Shown in pieces: positions 35,795 through 44,630 of a stretch of 64,000 nucleotides of DNA; within the stretch, counting starts at the first letter, position 1; each line of letters opens with the position of its first letter. A program made the translations under genes and the position numbers. The notes beneath the pieces were generated by a model that was given only the letters and a program-made list of their open reading frames with translations, was not told the origin of the DNA and did no database searches. Where the stretch lies: positions 620,001 to 684,000 of the forward strand of contig NZ_BDCO01000002.1 in the NCBI RefSeq assembly GCF_001613545.1, in the 5' to 3' direction. The DNA comes from Terrimicrobium sacchariphilum (lineage in GTDB: Bacteria; Verrucomicrobiota; Verrucomicrobiia; Chthoniobacterales; Terrimicrobiaceae).

Positions 35795-36256
35795 TTGATG
35801 AGGCTCTTTCCCGCTCTCTGCCTGCAAGTCGTGGTGGTGGCGCTTGCGTGCGCGGGGACGGCCTCGTACATGCGGTTACGTGGCGATACGGAACTTCTCT
35901 CCGGCGTTCAGGACGCATGTCTGCCGGTCGCGCAAGCAGTTCGCAACCGCCTCAGAGAGGAGGGCGTGGCGAATCGCATCCTCCTGGTGGATTACGAGCT
36001 GAATTCCTACGCCTGGCACCACGTCGCGGTGGTCTTTGCCTTGGAGGACGGCACCCTGGCTTCCTTTGAATCCTTGAATTCGCTGGCCGCCTTTAACAGG
36101 GGAAGCGTCGCGCTCGGGATATCGGATTGGAACGCCATGGACATCGCCGAGCGCCTGCCCCGGCAAGGCGGCGTGACGGTGAGGGACGCCAGATGGATTG
36201 ACGGATTAACCTACGAGTCGACCCAATCGGCTTTCATGACGGGGGTGCGACGATGA
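35795..36256 (+). CDS. Small exported or membrane-anchored protein upstream of the pseudopilin fusion
   Basis: The 153-residue protein begins with an N-terminal hydrophobic segment (FPALCLQVVVVALACAGTASY) that could be a signal peptide or anchor. The body (NRILLVDYELNSYAWHHVAVV, then LEDGTLASFESLNSLAAFNR) is compact alpha/beta, and no family is recognised. Its stop overlaps the start of the pseudopilin fusion by ATGA, so the two are translated together and likely act together, perhaps as a partner or minor subunit. Confidence 0.7.
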   Translation: MMRLFPALCLQVVVVALACAGTASYMRLRGDTELLSGVQDACLPVAQAVRNRLREEGVANRILLVDYELNSYAWHHVAVVFALEDGTLASFESLNSLAAFNRGSVALGISDWNAMDIAERLPRQGGVTVRDARWIDGLTYESTQSAFMTGVRR

Positions 36257-38457
36257 AAAGGAACGCCGGAGCTTTCACCCTTGTTGAGGTTCTGCTGGTC
36301 GTCAGCGTGCTGGCGATTCTGAGCGGGGCGGCCTATCAGGGCGTGGTACAGGTGCGCAAGTCGGCGCGGGAAAACAAGCTGCAGCAGGACGTGGACACAA
36401 TCAACCGGGCGATACCGATCTACCAAACCTTCGACGGGCAGCTCTCGCCAAACCTGAAGGAAGAAGCGGTGATCGCCCAGCTGAAGACGCGGCGGACGGA
36501 CAGTTCGGCCGCAGTGGCCATCCTGCCCGGCGGTTCGGTCATCGACCAGCGGATCCACCCGGTGATGCAGACGGCCGCGGAAGCGGCCACGACCGACAAG
36601 CGGGCCGTTTGGACGGGAACGATTTTCGAGGTGCGCTCCGGCCCGGGGCCGGCCGGGGTGAAGGAATTCGAGATTCAGGACAATCTGGCCAAAGAGGCGC
36701 CGGTCGACGCGACCGAACGCAAGGAGCTGCTGGCCCAGGTGCATGACGTCAAGCAGGGGCCGGGATGGATCTGGGACTACCGCGACCTCACCCCCGAAGA
36801 GGCCGCTGCGCTCACCAACCCAAATACGAGCAATCCCACCAGCACCCCGACGCCGTCTCCCGCCCCGTCGGCCAGCCCGACTCCGGATCCGGCCAAGATC
36901 GCCATCCACCCGATGATCAGCGGTCCCACCGAGGTGACCTACGCCGCGGCCGGAGGACAAATGGCCAGCGGCGCCGCCACCGTATCGGTCTTCCTGACGG
37001 GCAGCGTGGTTGGAACCATCCCGGCCAACCAAGCAGGCAAGGTGACAGTCACCCTCAAGCTTGAGGGGGGAAGCGCCGGCGGCACGGATGCCGCCCCGGC
37101 CACCATGGGGATTAGCACCAGCGCCTTCGCCGGCATCACCACCGTCATTGGAACCGCAAGCCTCGACGCCGACCCGAATGCCTTTGTGATCAGCGGCAAT
37201 CCCGACCGCCAGAGCGTCGCGATCAAGAAAGTCACCCTCGGTACACCGCTCATCACCGCCGTCCAGGGGATGAACACATCCTTCTTTGTCTCCCCTGGCG
37301 ATCTGGCCAACCTGCCCGCCGGGTACATCCTGCGGTATTCGACCGACGGTAGCGACCTCGAGTCTCCCAGCGCCGGCCAGGCCTATACCAGCGCCGTGCC
37401 CCTGGCGGAGGACGCCATCACGACGATCAAAGCCCGCACCTTCGCCCCGGCCAGCCTGACCAACTGGTTCTTCGACTCGGCCCAGACCACGCAGGTCTAC
37501 ACTCCCGTCGTCAGCCCGTCCACCATCCCCAAAGGGGTTTTGGTGGGCAGCCTGTCGGCCCTGAACGGCACGTTCAACGGCAACATCATGCTGGCCTACA
37601 GCCCAACCCCGAGCAACATCCAGATCAACAGCGGCGGCAAGATCAACGGCAGCCTCTACCTGCCTGGCACACCGACCGTGAAAAGCAACGCCGTCTCGGG
37701 AGGCGACAAAACCTGGACACCCGCCCGCGACAGCCTCTTTGCCTCCGTCATCCTCGGGCAGAACACTTACGACAACAGTCCGTACCGCGTCGTCGACCTG
37801 GGCGGGCCGGCCGACCCGTCCAATTACACGGTCAACTTTGATCCGGCCCCCTCCGTCACCGGCAAGGTTTACCGGCAGATCGAACGCTACACGCTCACGG
37901 CCTTCGACCTCAGTCAATGGGGCACCAAGGCGTCCAATGCCCCGACCGCCTTCCCCGTCAGCGGGACGTACACCTACGCCGCCACCAGCAATGCCGACAT
38001 CACGGTCAACAGCGGCACCCCCACCGTCAACTTGATCGGAGGCACCACCGCAAACCCGCAAGCCGGCCACTTCGGCAGTGTCTCGCTCAACAGCGGCACC
38101 CTCGTCCTCGGCAACGCCTCCGACCCGAATCAGGAGATGGTCTACTACTTCGACAGCCTGACTCTCAACGGCGGCACCATCCAAGTCGTCGGCAAGGTCA
38201 CGATCAACCTCAAGGGCGGCTTCAACCTCGGCCGCACCATCGGCAACTCCGCCCACCCCGGATACTTGCAGCTCAACATCTGGAGCGGCAGCTTCAACGC
38301 CAACAGCGGGTCCGCCGTCTACGGCGCCGTCTACGCCCCCAGCAGCACCGTCACCTTCAACGGCGGTTCCACCCTCAACGGATCCATCACTGCCAACAAG
38401 CTCAACATGAACTCAAGCTCCGTCATCTACTCCCTCAAGCCCCCTACCGAACCCTAA
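36253..38457 (+). CDS. Very large pseudopilin fused to a beta-repeat extracellular region
   Basis: The 734-residue protein starts with a prepilin leader (KRNAGAFTLVEVLLVVSVLA) and a pseudopilin helix and head to about residue 190. It then has a Pro/Ser/Thr linker with TSTPTPSPAPSASPTPDP, a middle domain (about 220-420) with chitobiase/FN3-like strands, and a C-terminal region (about 425-725) of Asn/Gly/Ser-rich repeats such as NGGTIQVVGKVTINLKGGF and FNGGSTLNGSITANKLNMN, like the polymer-like domain seen in PilX/DUF7305-type proteins. Most pseudopilins have 120-250 residues. It could carry a surface-exposed glycan- or solid-facing module on a pseudopilus. Function is unknown. Confidence 0.82.
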   Translation: MKRNAGAFTLVEVLLVVSVLAILSGAAYQGVVQVRKSARENKLQQDVDTINRAIPIYQTFDGQLSPNLKEEAVIAQLKTRRTDSSAAVAILPGGSVIDQRIHPVMQTAAEAATTDKRAVWTGTIFEVRSGPGPAGVKEFEIQDNLAKEAPVDATERKELLAQVHDVKQGPGWIWDYRDLTPEEAAALTNPNTSNPTSTPTPSPAPSASPTPDPAKIAIHPMISGPTEVTYAAAGGQMASGAATVSVFLTGSVVGTIPANQAGKVTVTLKLEGGSAGGTDAAPATMGISTSAFAGITTVIGTASLDADPNAFVISGNPDRQSVAIKKVTLGTPLITAVQGMNTSFFVSPGDLANLPAGYILRYSTDGSDLESPSAGQAYTSAVPLAEDAITTIKARTFAPASLTNWFFDSAQTTQVYTPVVSPSTIPKGVLVGSLSALNGTFNGNIMLAYSPTPSNIQINSGGKINGSLYLPGTPTVKSNAVSGGDKTWTPARDSLFASVILGQNTYDNSPYRVVDLGGPADPSNYTVNFDPAPSVTGKVYRQIERYTLTAFDLSQWGTKASNAPTAFPVSGTYTYAATSNADITVNSGTPTVNLIGGTTANPQAGHFGSVSLNSGTLVLGNASDPNQEMVYYFDSLTLNGGTIQVVGKVTINLKGGFNLGRTIGNSAHPGYLQLNIWSGSFNANSGSAVYGAVYAPSSTVTFNGGSTLNGSITANKLNMNSSSVIYSLKPPTEP

Positions 38458-38555
38458 AGCCAAATACGAGCCAACCGGATGTACCGAGGGGCCAGGGTGG
38501 CAGGATGGTCACTATTCGGCGGTCCAACAGCGCTTCCATCCAAACATCCAGATCT

Positions 38556-39635
38556 CTAGCGGGCTTTGCGCGTCCGGGATGCCTTTTGGTGCGGGCGAGA
38601 GGGCTTGGGAACGAGCAGCGTGGCGCCGGCTTTCCAATATCCGCCGATCAAAAGATCGTGAGACACTGTGGGAAGGCCGAAATTATTGTTATGCATGGCG
38701 GTGACCAACTGCTCGACGACTTGCGCTCCGATCTCGCGTTTTCTCGACCAGATACCCGCCCATTCCGCACAGTCGTCTTCCATCGCGAGATGCACGACTC
38801 CGATTTCCTCGGGGACTTTCCGACCGGCCGCTCGCAACCAGTTCACGAGTTCGCTATGGTGACCGACCACGACATCCGGACGTTCCCCGTCCAGCCATTC
38901 GCGAAATTTTCGGCCATCGCCTTTGATCTCGTCCACGTGCCGGTAGATTAGCGGGCTGACTCGCTCCGCCGTATCGACGTCGGCGTGGAAATACCACAGG
39001 CCTGAGATGTAGCCGTGGAAGCTTTTGCGCTCGGTGAGTTGCTGCATGAATACGCCGATCCGCCGATACCCGAAACGGCGCAGCATCTTCAGCGCGAGAA
39101 GCATGTTGTAGAAGTAATCGTGTGCCACGCGATGCAGCCTGGGGGCGAGGATGGCGCGCTCGAAAGTCACGCTGGCAAATCGGCTCCAGTTCAGACGGAG
39201 ATGGGTCAGACTCTCCAGCGATGGACATACGATGACACCGGTGATGCCACGATGGTACAGGATGTTGGAAATTCGGCGCGAGTTCATCTCCGGTGTCTTC
39301 AGCCAAATCTCGTCCAGCTTGTAACCCAGCTCCGCGCAACGGTCCCGAGCGCCTTCATAGTAAGGGTACAGCCAGCGGAACCGGCGCCAGGCGTCTTCGT
39401 GCTTGCCGGTATTCAGCCATGCGATGGGGAGAGGCTCTTTGCTCTTGGCTTCGCGCACGCCTTCCATGAGGCGGGCCATTCGCGCGTCCGGGATGAAGTT
39501 GAGTTCTCGCGCGATGCGGTGAATCTCCTCCCGGGTTTCAGCCTTCACTCGCGGGGAGTTGCGCATGGCGCACGAGACTGTCATCCGCGAAACACCGGCG
39601 ATCCGCGCAATGTCGCCCAAACTCGCTTTTTTCAT
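38556..39635 (-). CDS. LacI-family transcriptional regulator
   Basis: The 359-residue protein has the HTH SLGDIARIAGVSRMTVSCAM then RNSPRVKAETREEIHRIA and the FIPDARMARLMEGVR hinge, followed by a sensing domain less similar to classic LacI and more like a subgroup of LacI-type regulators common in Verrucomicrobiota (also seen in this window at 15672 and 48365). It is divergent from the PEP-CTERM/GH10 cluster across a 113-bp gap with a perfect 7-2-7 palindrome at 39675-39690. It probably represses that cluster until a xylan- or lyxose-related ligand is present; the ligand is inferred only. Confidence 0.88.
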   Translation of the reverse strand: MKKASLGDIARIAGVSRMTVSCAMRNSPRVKAETREEIHRIARELNFIPDARMARLMEGVREAKSKEPLPIAWLNTGKHEDAWRRFRWLYPYYEGARDRCAELGYKLDEIWLKTPEMNSRRISNILYHRGITGVIVCPSLESLTHLRLNWSRFASVTFERAILAPRLHRVAHDYFYNMLLALKMLRRFGYRRIGVFMQQLTERKSFHGYISGLWYFHADVDTAERVSPLIYRHVDEIKGDGRKFREWLDGERPDVVVGHHSELVNWLRAAGRKVPEEIGVVHLAMEDDCAEWAGIWSRKREIGAQVVEQLVTAMHNNNFGLPTVSHDLLIGGYWKAGATLLVPKPSRPHQKASRTRKAR

Positions 39636-39674
39636 CGACTCCTTACGATGGCTTTCCGGTCAGGAAATGGCAAC

Positions 39675-39690
39675 AATCTTATGTAAGATT
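39675..39690. promoter_or_regulatory. Palindrome AATCTTA-TG-TAAGATT, probable LacI operator
   Basis: A perfect inverted repeat with 7-bp arms and a 2-bp centre, in the divergent region between the LacI gene and the PEP-CTERM gene. Confidence 0.65.
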
Positions 39691-39748
39691 ATTGGCTCAT
39701 TGCTGAAGATTCGGGAATGAAGCAGCGTGTTCTCGTTTTCCAACCTCC

Positions 39749-40660
39749 ATGAAACACCCTATCTCACTCATTGCTCTGACGGGCACCCGCATGTTTGTGC
39801 TGGCTTCCCTGATCACGGGCTTTGCCGTCACTTCACAAGCACTCATTGTGAATTTTGATTCCGCGAGTTCCATCACCGACAATTTCTCCGCTGGAGGGAT
39901 CGTGGCCTCGGGAAGTCTTACCTATTCCTCCAGCGTCGGGCTCAACGGGGGCGGAGGAGCGGTGTTGCCGGGCGGAACTAATAACAATTTTATCTATTCG
40001 GCTAATCAATCGTTCAGCCCCGCATCGCTCCTGACGATCAGCACTTATCTCAAGATCGACGCAGCGCCAGGGGGCGCGACGAACGGGTTGTCGCTGGTGA
40101 CAGGCATCAGTGGCACCGCCGCCCCGCAGTCCGCCCTGGGGTGGGGAGGTGCTTCCACCGACGGTGTCGTGGGTGTGCCGCGCTCCGCGACTGGCAGCGG
40201 GTCGACCTTTACCACGCCCCAGTATTCCCTGGCGGTCTCGCTGCGATATGACGCTACTGCGGCGAAATATAATCTCGTGTCGTTTAGCAATGGGTCCAAT
40301 GCCGGGCTTGGAACCGGTGCGCAATTTTCGCTCACGGCGGGGAACTGGTATTATTGGAGCACGACGTATACGTTTAACTCGATCAATCTGTCGTATACGT
40401 TCTCCTCGCAGCTTTTCTCGGCTTCTGCGGACGGGACCGTGGGAACGGCGGTGAGCGGCATCTATACTCAAACGGTGATTAATTCCGGCCTCGCGGGATC
40501 ATCTTCGATCTATGGAATCCTGGCGTCGCAGGCGGGTTCGGCGAAAGGTGTTGCATCGATCGACAGTTTTGCGGTGGTACCCGAGCCCGGTTCGATGGCT
40601 CTCCTTGGGCTGGGGATGCTTGGTTTGGTTGGCTATTGCCGCTTGCGCTCGCGGAAGTAA
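39749..40660 (+). CDS. PEP-CTERM exported protein, beta-sandwich type
   Basis: The 303-residue protein has a signal peptide (MFVLASLITGFAVTSQA; either the first ATG or the ATG at residue 15 could start it) and a jelly-roll-like domain with NGLSLVTGISGTAAPQSALG and VVGVPRSATGSGSTF. It ends with a PEP-CTERM signal (VPEPGSMALLGLGMLGLVGY, then RLRSRK). The domain is clearly paralogous to the protein at 43796-44596, which lacks the sorting signal. It should be exported and sorted by exosortase. A carbohydrate-binding or cell-surface role is possible but unproven. It starts the cluster under the operator at 39675. Confidence 0.83.
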   Translation: MKHPISLIALTGTRMFVLASLITGFAVTSQALIVNFDSASSITDNFSAGGIVASGSLTYSSSVGLNGGGGAVLPGGTNNNFIYSANQSFSPASLLTISTYLKIDAAPGGATNGLSLVTGISGTAAPQSALGWGGASTDGVVGVPRSATGSGSTFTTPQYSLAVSLRYDATAAKYNLVSFSNGSNAGLGTGAQFSLTAGNWYYWSTTYTFNSINLSYTFSSQLFSASADGTVGTAVSGIYTQTVINSGLAGSSSIYGILASQAGSAKGVASIDSFAVVPEPGSMALLGLGMLGLVGYCRLRSRK

Positions 40661-40681
40661 GCTTTGCGGGGATCTGTTTGC

Positions 40682-42511
40682 ATGTCTGGCTCTCCTATCA
40701 GCGGTCTGGTGACCGCGGCTCTCATCCTTCTCCTGGGCGGCGCCGGTCGGCTGATTGCGCAGGTTGACAAACCGGTGCCCCCGGGCGGGGAGGCGATCTT
40801 CGCCAACGCCTCGCGAGAGGCGGCCATTTCATCCACGGCCACGGCGTATGGCTCTGTCACCCTTCCGACGCCGGAGTATCCCGCCTTTCGCTTTACGGTC
40901 GAGAAGATGCCCCGCAATCCCTGGGATATCCAGGCGCGGTGGATCAATCCCGCTCCCATCAAGAAGGGTGAGATATTGCTTCTCACGGCGAGGGCGAGGA
41001 CCCTGGACATGAAAAGCGAAACCGGCGAGAGCCGGATCACGACGTCGGCAAATCGCGCGACGCCGCCGCATGACTCCTGGGGAGGGTATGAGTTTGCGGT
41101 CGGATCGGACTGGACCGTAATCGCGCACCCCTTTCAGGCAAAGAGCGACATCGATGCAAACGGGTTCCAGTTTGGAATCAACTTTGGGACCGGCCTGCAG
41201 ACGGTGGAGCTTGCCGACGTGAGCATCCTGCGGTTTCCGGCAGGCACGCCGATGGACCAGATGCCGCGCCCGATCGTAACTTATGAGGGGCGTGAGCAGG
41301 ACGCCGCCTGGCGAAAAGAGGCGCAGGAGCGGATCGAGAAGATCCGAAAGGGGGATCTGAGCGTCACCGTGCGGGATCTCTCGGGGAATCCCGTCCCGGG
41401 GGCGCAGGTGCATGTCGCGATGCGACGGCATGCCTTCCCCTTTGGCACCTCGGTACGGGCATTCCGTCTGCTGGACGACTCGCCGGAGCATGAGCAGTAT
41501 CGGTCAATACTCACGAGGTATTTCAATCGGGCCACATTTGAAAATGAAATGAAGTGGCGCAAGACGGGTGAGCCGCAAAACAGCCCCGACAAGATCGAGA
41601 GGGCGGTCGACTGGCTGTTGTCGCAAGGGTTTTCGATTCGCGGGCACTGTCTGGTCTGGCCTGCCGCCAGGTTTCTTCCGGATGATGTCGTGCAGTTGCG
41701 CGACAAGCCGGAGGAGTTGCGGGCGCGGTTCCTCGATCATATCGCCAATACGGTGGAGGCCTATCGCGGGCGGGTCTCCCTCTGGGATGTGCTCAATGAG
41801 CCAGTGAATAACATGGAACCATGGGTGAAGGACACGCTCGGTCCGAATGCCATGACCGAGTGGTTTGAGGCTGCCCGCGCGGCAGCCCCTGAAGCGCGCC
41901 TTTACCTGAACGACTATGCCATGCTCTCGGGCGGAGCCCGCGACGCACGGCGGATCGATGAGCTGGAGAATATCCTGCGTACGCTCAGGAATAACGATGC
42001 TCCGGTCGATGGCATCGGCGAACAGGCGCATTTTGACGCGACGCTGGTCGCGCCGGAGAAGATGTTCAAGACGCTGGATCGGTTTGCCGCCTTTGGCCTG
42101 CCGATTGAGATCACGGAATTTGACATTGCGAGCAGCGATGCCCGGTTGCGCGCGGACTACACCCGCGATTTCCTGATCGCTGCGTTTTCCCACCCTTCGG
42201 TCGCTGGTATTACCATCTGGGGGTTTTGGGCGGGCAGCCATTGGAAGCCGGAAGCCGCTCTGTGGAATCGCGACTGGAGCATTCGCCCCAACGGTCAGGC
42301 CTTTATCGATCTGGTGCGCCAGCAATGGTGGACGGATATTACCGAGACGACCGATGCATCGGGAAATGTCCGGGTACGGGGATTCCTTGGAGAGTACGAG
42401 ATCACGGTCAAGATCGGCGACCGGCAGCGCAAGGTGATCGCGCAACTGCCTGGCGCCGGCCTCGCTCTGCCCGTGCGGATCGATGTTTCCTCCGAAAAAG
42501 CCAATCCATGA
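40682..42511 (+). CDS. GH10 endo-1,4-beta-xylanase with N-terminal binding module
   Basis: From the ATG at 40682 the protein has 609 residues. After a signal peptide (SGLVTAALILLLGGAG) it has a beta-sandwich module (about 40-170) like CBM4_9, then a GH10 barrel. The acid/base Glu373 lies in LWDVLNEPVNNM and the nucleophile Glu479 in EITEFDIAS, with the family RGHCLVWP and ITIWGFWAGSHW motifs. GH10 enzymes cleave internal bonds of xylan or arabinoxylan outside the cytoplasm. It follows the PEP-CTERM gene closely and overlaps the next gene by four bases, so it is the second gene of an operon. Confidence 0.92.
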   Translation: MSGSPISGLVTAALILLLGGAGRLIAQVDKPVPPGGEAIFANASREAAISSTATAYGSVTLPTPEYPAFRFTVEKMPRNPWDIQARWINPAPIKKGEILLLTARARTLDMKSETGESRITTSANRATPPHDSWGGYEFAVGSDWTVIAHPFQAKSDIDANGFQFGINFGTGLQTVELADVSILRFPAGTPMDQMPRPIVTYEGREQDAAWRKEAQERIEKIRKGDLSVTVRDLSGNPVPGAQVHVAMRRHAFPFGTSVRAFRLLDDSPEHEQYRSILTRYFNRATFENEMKWRKTGEPQNSPDKIERAVDWLLSQGFSIRGHCLVWPAARFLPDDVVQLRDKPEELRARFLDHIANTVEAYRGRVSLWDVLNEPVNNMEPWVKDTLGPNAMTEWFEAARAAAPEARLYLNDYAMLSGGARDARRIDELENILRTLRNNDAPVDGIGEQAHFDATLVAPEKMFKTLDRFAAFGLPIEITEFDIASSDARLRADYTRDFLIAAFSHPSVAGITIWGFWAGSHWKPEAALWNRDWSIRPNGQAFIDLVRQQWWTDITETTDASGNVRVRGFLGEYEITVKIGDRQRKVIAQLPGAGLALPVRIDVSSEKANP

Positions 42512-43773
42512 ACACCCTTACTCACATCGCGCGTGAAGCCGGCCGGACCGCGCCCGACTTTTTCGTCTACCAGCCGGAGTGCAGCGGCGACATCCGGCAC
42601 TCCAGGGCCAGCAATGAGCACTTTCTGGTGAGCCGTCTCTCCGGGCAGACGTACCTGGCCGTCTGGACGCAGAGCAGTTTCGAGGGAAATCCCGACCAAC
42701 ACATCGTCATCTCCAAAAGCGTGGACGGCGGGGTGGTTTGGTCGGAACCCAGGACGCTGGCCGGGCCGGATTTGCCGGAGGGCTCCGGGATGGCTAGCTG
42801 GGCGTTTCCTTTGATCTCGCGCACGGGCCGCATCTATATCATCTACAGCAGGCATACCGGGGTGAACGATGTGTTCACGCATACGACCGGCTTGATGGCT
42901 GGCATCTTCAGTGATGACGAGGGGAAGACCTGGAGCCAGGAGTCCATCATTCCGATGCCCCGCTCGATTTGGGACAACCCCGACCCCGATGTGCCGGCGA
43001 ACTGGATCGTCTGGCAAAAGCCAATACGACTGGCCGATGGGCGCTATTTCTCAGGATTCACCCGGTGGGTCAGCCCGTCGGTGCGTCCGCCCAAGCCCAT
43101 AGACGAATGGTGGGCTGAGGCTTCGGTGGTTCAGTTCATCCGGTTTGAAAATGTCGATGAGGGACCCGATATCGATGGCCTGAAGATATCCTGGCTGGCC
43201 CGGGACAAGGACGCCCTGCAAACGCCGCTGGTGGGTCATCCCTCGGTGCCTTGCATCCAGGAACCCAGCATCGTCGTTTTGCCAGATCAGCGATTGTTCT
43301 GTGTCATGCGGACGACATTGGGCAGCCCGTACTATTCCGTGGGCAGTCCGGATGGCAGCGAGTGGACCAGGCCGGAGATACTGAGGCAGTACGATGACGG
43401 ACCGGCATTGCCGCACCCGCTGAGCCCTTGCCCGATCTACGAGACCGGACTGGGAGACTACGTGCTGCTCTATCACAACCACGATGGGTACTTTCTCGAC
43501 AAGACGCCTTCGGATACCTCGGAACATCGCCGGCCGGTCTGTCTCGCTCGCGGTGAGTTTCGCGCCCAGGCGCACCAGCCGGTCTGGTTTTCCTCTCCCT
43601 GGTTCTTCATGGATAATGGAGGAGTTTCCATCCTGCGTGGAGATCTCGCCCTTTATGCCAGCCTGACTACGGGGGAGGAGGGGCCCGTGCTCTGGTATCC
43701 GGACCGCAAGTTCTTCCTTTTGGGGAAGAAGATCGATCCCGCGCTCTTCGGAGCACTGGAAGTCATTTCCTAA
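42508..43773 (+). CDS. Sialidase-superfamily (Asp-box) protein
   Basis: The 421-residue protein has no clear signal peptide and contains Asp-box-like motifs (SKSVDGGVVWSEP and FSDDEGKTWSQE) of six-bladed sialidase propellers, with conserved arginines in FTRWVSPSVRP. It belongs to the exo-sialidase/BNR superfamily, which also contains hydrolases and lyases with other substrates; many verrucomicrobial members lack sialidase activity. Its ATG overlaps the GH10 stop (ATGA), so the two are coupled, and a side-chain or linker cut on xylan-derived oligosaccharides is the simplest guess. Confidence 0.72.
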   Translation: MNTLTHIAREAGRTAPDFFVYQPECSGDIRHSRASNEHFLVSRLSGQTYLAVWTQSSFEGNPDQHIVISKSVDGGVVWSEPRTLAGPDLPEGSGMASWAFPLISRTGRIYIIYSRHTGVNDVFTHTTGLMAGIFSDDEGKTWSQESIIPMPRSIWDNPDPDVPANWIVWQKPIRLADGRYFSGFTRWVSPSVRPPKPIDEWWAEASVVQFIRFENVDEGPDIDGLKISWLARDKDALQTPLVGHPSVPCIQEPSIVVLPDQRLFCVMRTTLGSPYYSVGSPDGSEWTRPEILRQYDDGPALPHPLSPCPIYETGLGDYVLLYHNHDGYFLDKTPSDTSEHRRPVCLARGEFRAQAHQPVWFSSPWFFMDNGGVSILRGDLALYASLTTGEEGPVLWYPDRKFFLLGKKIDPALFGALEVIS

Positions 43774-43795
43774 CATTTCAGCCATATCCCATATC

Positions 43796-44596
43796 ATGAA
43801 TCCATTTCGCCTCACTGTTCTTGGTCTCTGCCTCGTCGGCGCGTCCTCTGTCTGGGCCGAGGAACTCATCGTCGATTTTAGGAAAAGCGACGACATCGGC
43901 CTCCTCTTTCCGGGAAAGATAGTCGGCCCGGGTGTGTTGACTGTTTCCCCCGGCGGCCAGCCTGCAGCGATGCTGCCGACTGGCGACTCGGGGAATTTCC
44001 TCTACTCGCTCAAGAAACCGCTGGCCAACTCCGGAGCCGATGTCGAGGTGACGGTGGACTTTTGGACCACGACGCCAACAGCGTCCACTCCCGGTCTGGC
44101 CCTGGTGACGGGACTCTCTGCCGTGCCCGGCCCTCAGTCCGCGCTGGGCTACAAGGGGGCTGATACGGATGGCTCCATCGGCGTGCCGCGTTCTTCCACC
44201 GGCACCGGAGAGGCCTTTGAAGATGCCCAGGCCTCGGTGACAATCGCGCTGCGGTTCAGCCCGGATGGGAAATGGAGTCTGATGGCGTTCAATGACTCGT
44301 CCCGCCAGGGAACAGCCATTTCCGAGACATTCCCGCTGGAGGAGGGAAAACAATACCGATGGATAACGCGGTACGCTCCGGTTGCGAAACGACCGGGCTT
44401 TGAGTTCACCTCGCAGATCTTTGAGGTGACGGCGTCGGGCGGCAAGGGTACCCCGGTCGCTCCGGCCTACTCCCAGCAGGTCGCCAATGAGGCGCTCTTT
44501 GGCGCGTCCTCCTTCTTTGCGGTGATAGGCTCGCAGCAAGGCGGCGCCCGGGGAGTCGAAAAGATCGATCATTTCGGCGTCAAGTCGGTGAAATAA
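43796..44596 (+). CDS. Secreted paralogue of the 39749 PEP-CTERM protein, without a sorting signal
   Basis: The 266-residue protein has a signal peptide (FRLTVLGLCLVGASSVWAEE) and the same domain as 39749-40660: GLALVTGLSAVPGPQSALGY, SIGVPRSSTGTGEAF, WITRYAPV, FEFTSQIFEVTASG and a SQQGGARGVEKIDHFGV end. The paralogue ends at this point, where the other continues into PEP-CTERM. It should therefore be released into the periplasm or medium rather than sorted. It starts 22 bp after the sialidase-fold gene and is probably the fourth gene of the operon. No enzymatic motif is seen. Confidence 0.8.
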   Translation: MNPFRLTVLGLCLVGASSVWAEELIVDFRKSDDIGLLFPGKIVGPGVLTVSPGGQPAAMLPTGDSGNFLYSLKKPLANSGADVEVTVDFWTTTPTASTPGLALVTGLSAVPGPQSALGYKGADTDGSIGVPRSSTGTGEAFEDAQASVTIALRFSPDGKWSLMAFNDSSRQGTAISETFPLEEGKQYRWITRYAPVAKRPGFEFTSQIFEVTASGGKGTPVAPAYSQQVANEALFGASSFFAVIGSQQGGARGVEKIDHFGVKSVK

Positions 44597-44630
44597 GTTC
44601 TCCTGGCTCATACGTCTTTCCCCCAAAACG

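Noticed and set aside
36211-38256. 681-codon minus-strand open frame opposite the pseudopilin fusion
   Set aside because: The plus-strand frame has a prepilin leader and coupled upstream gene. The antisense frame is Gly/Val/Asp-rich noise.
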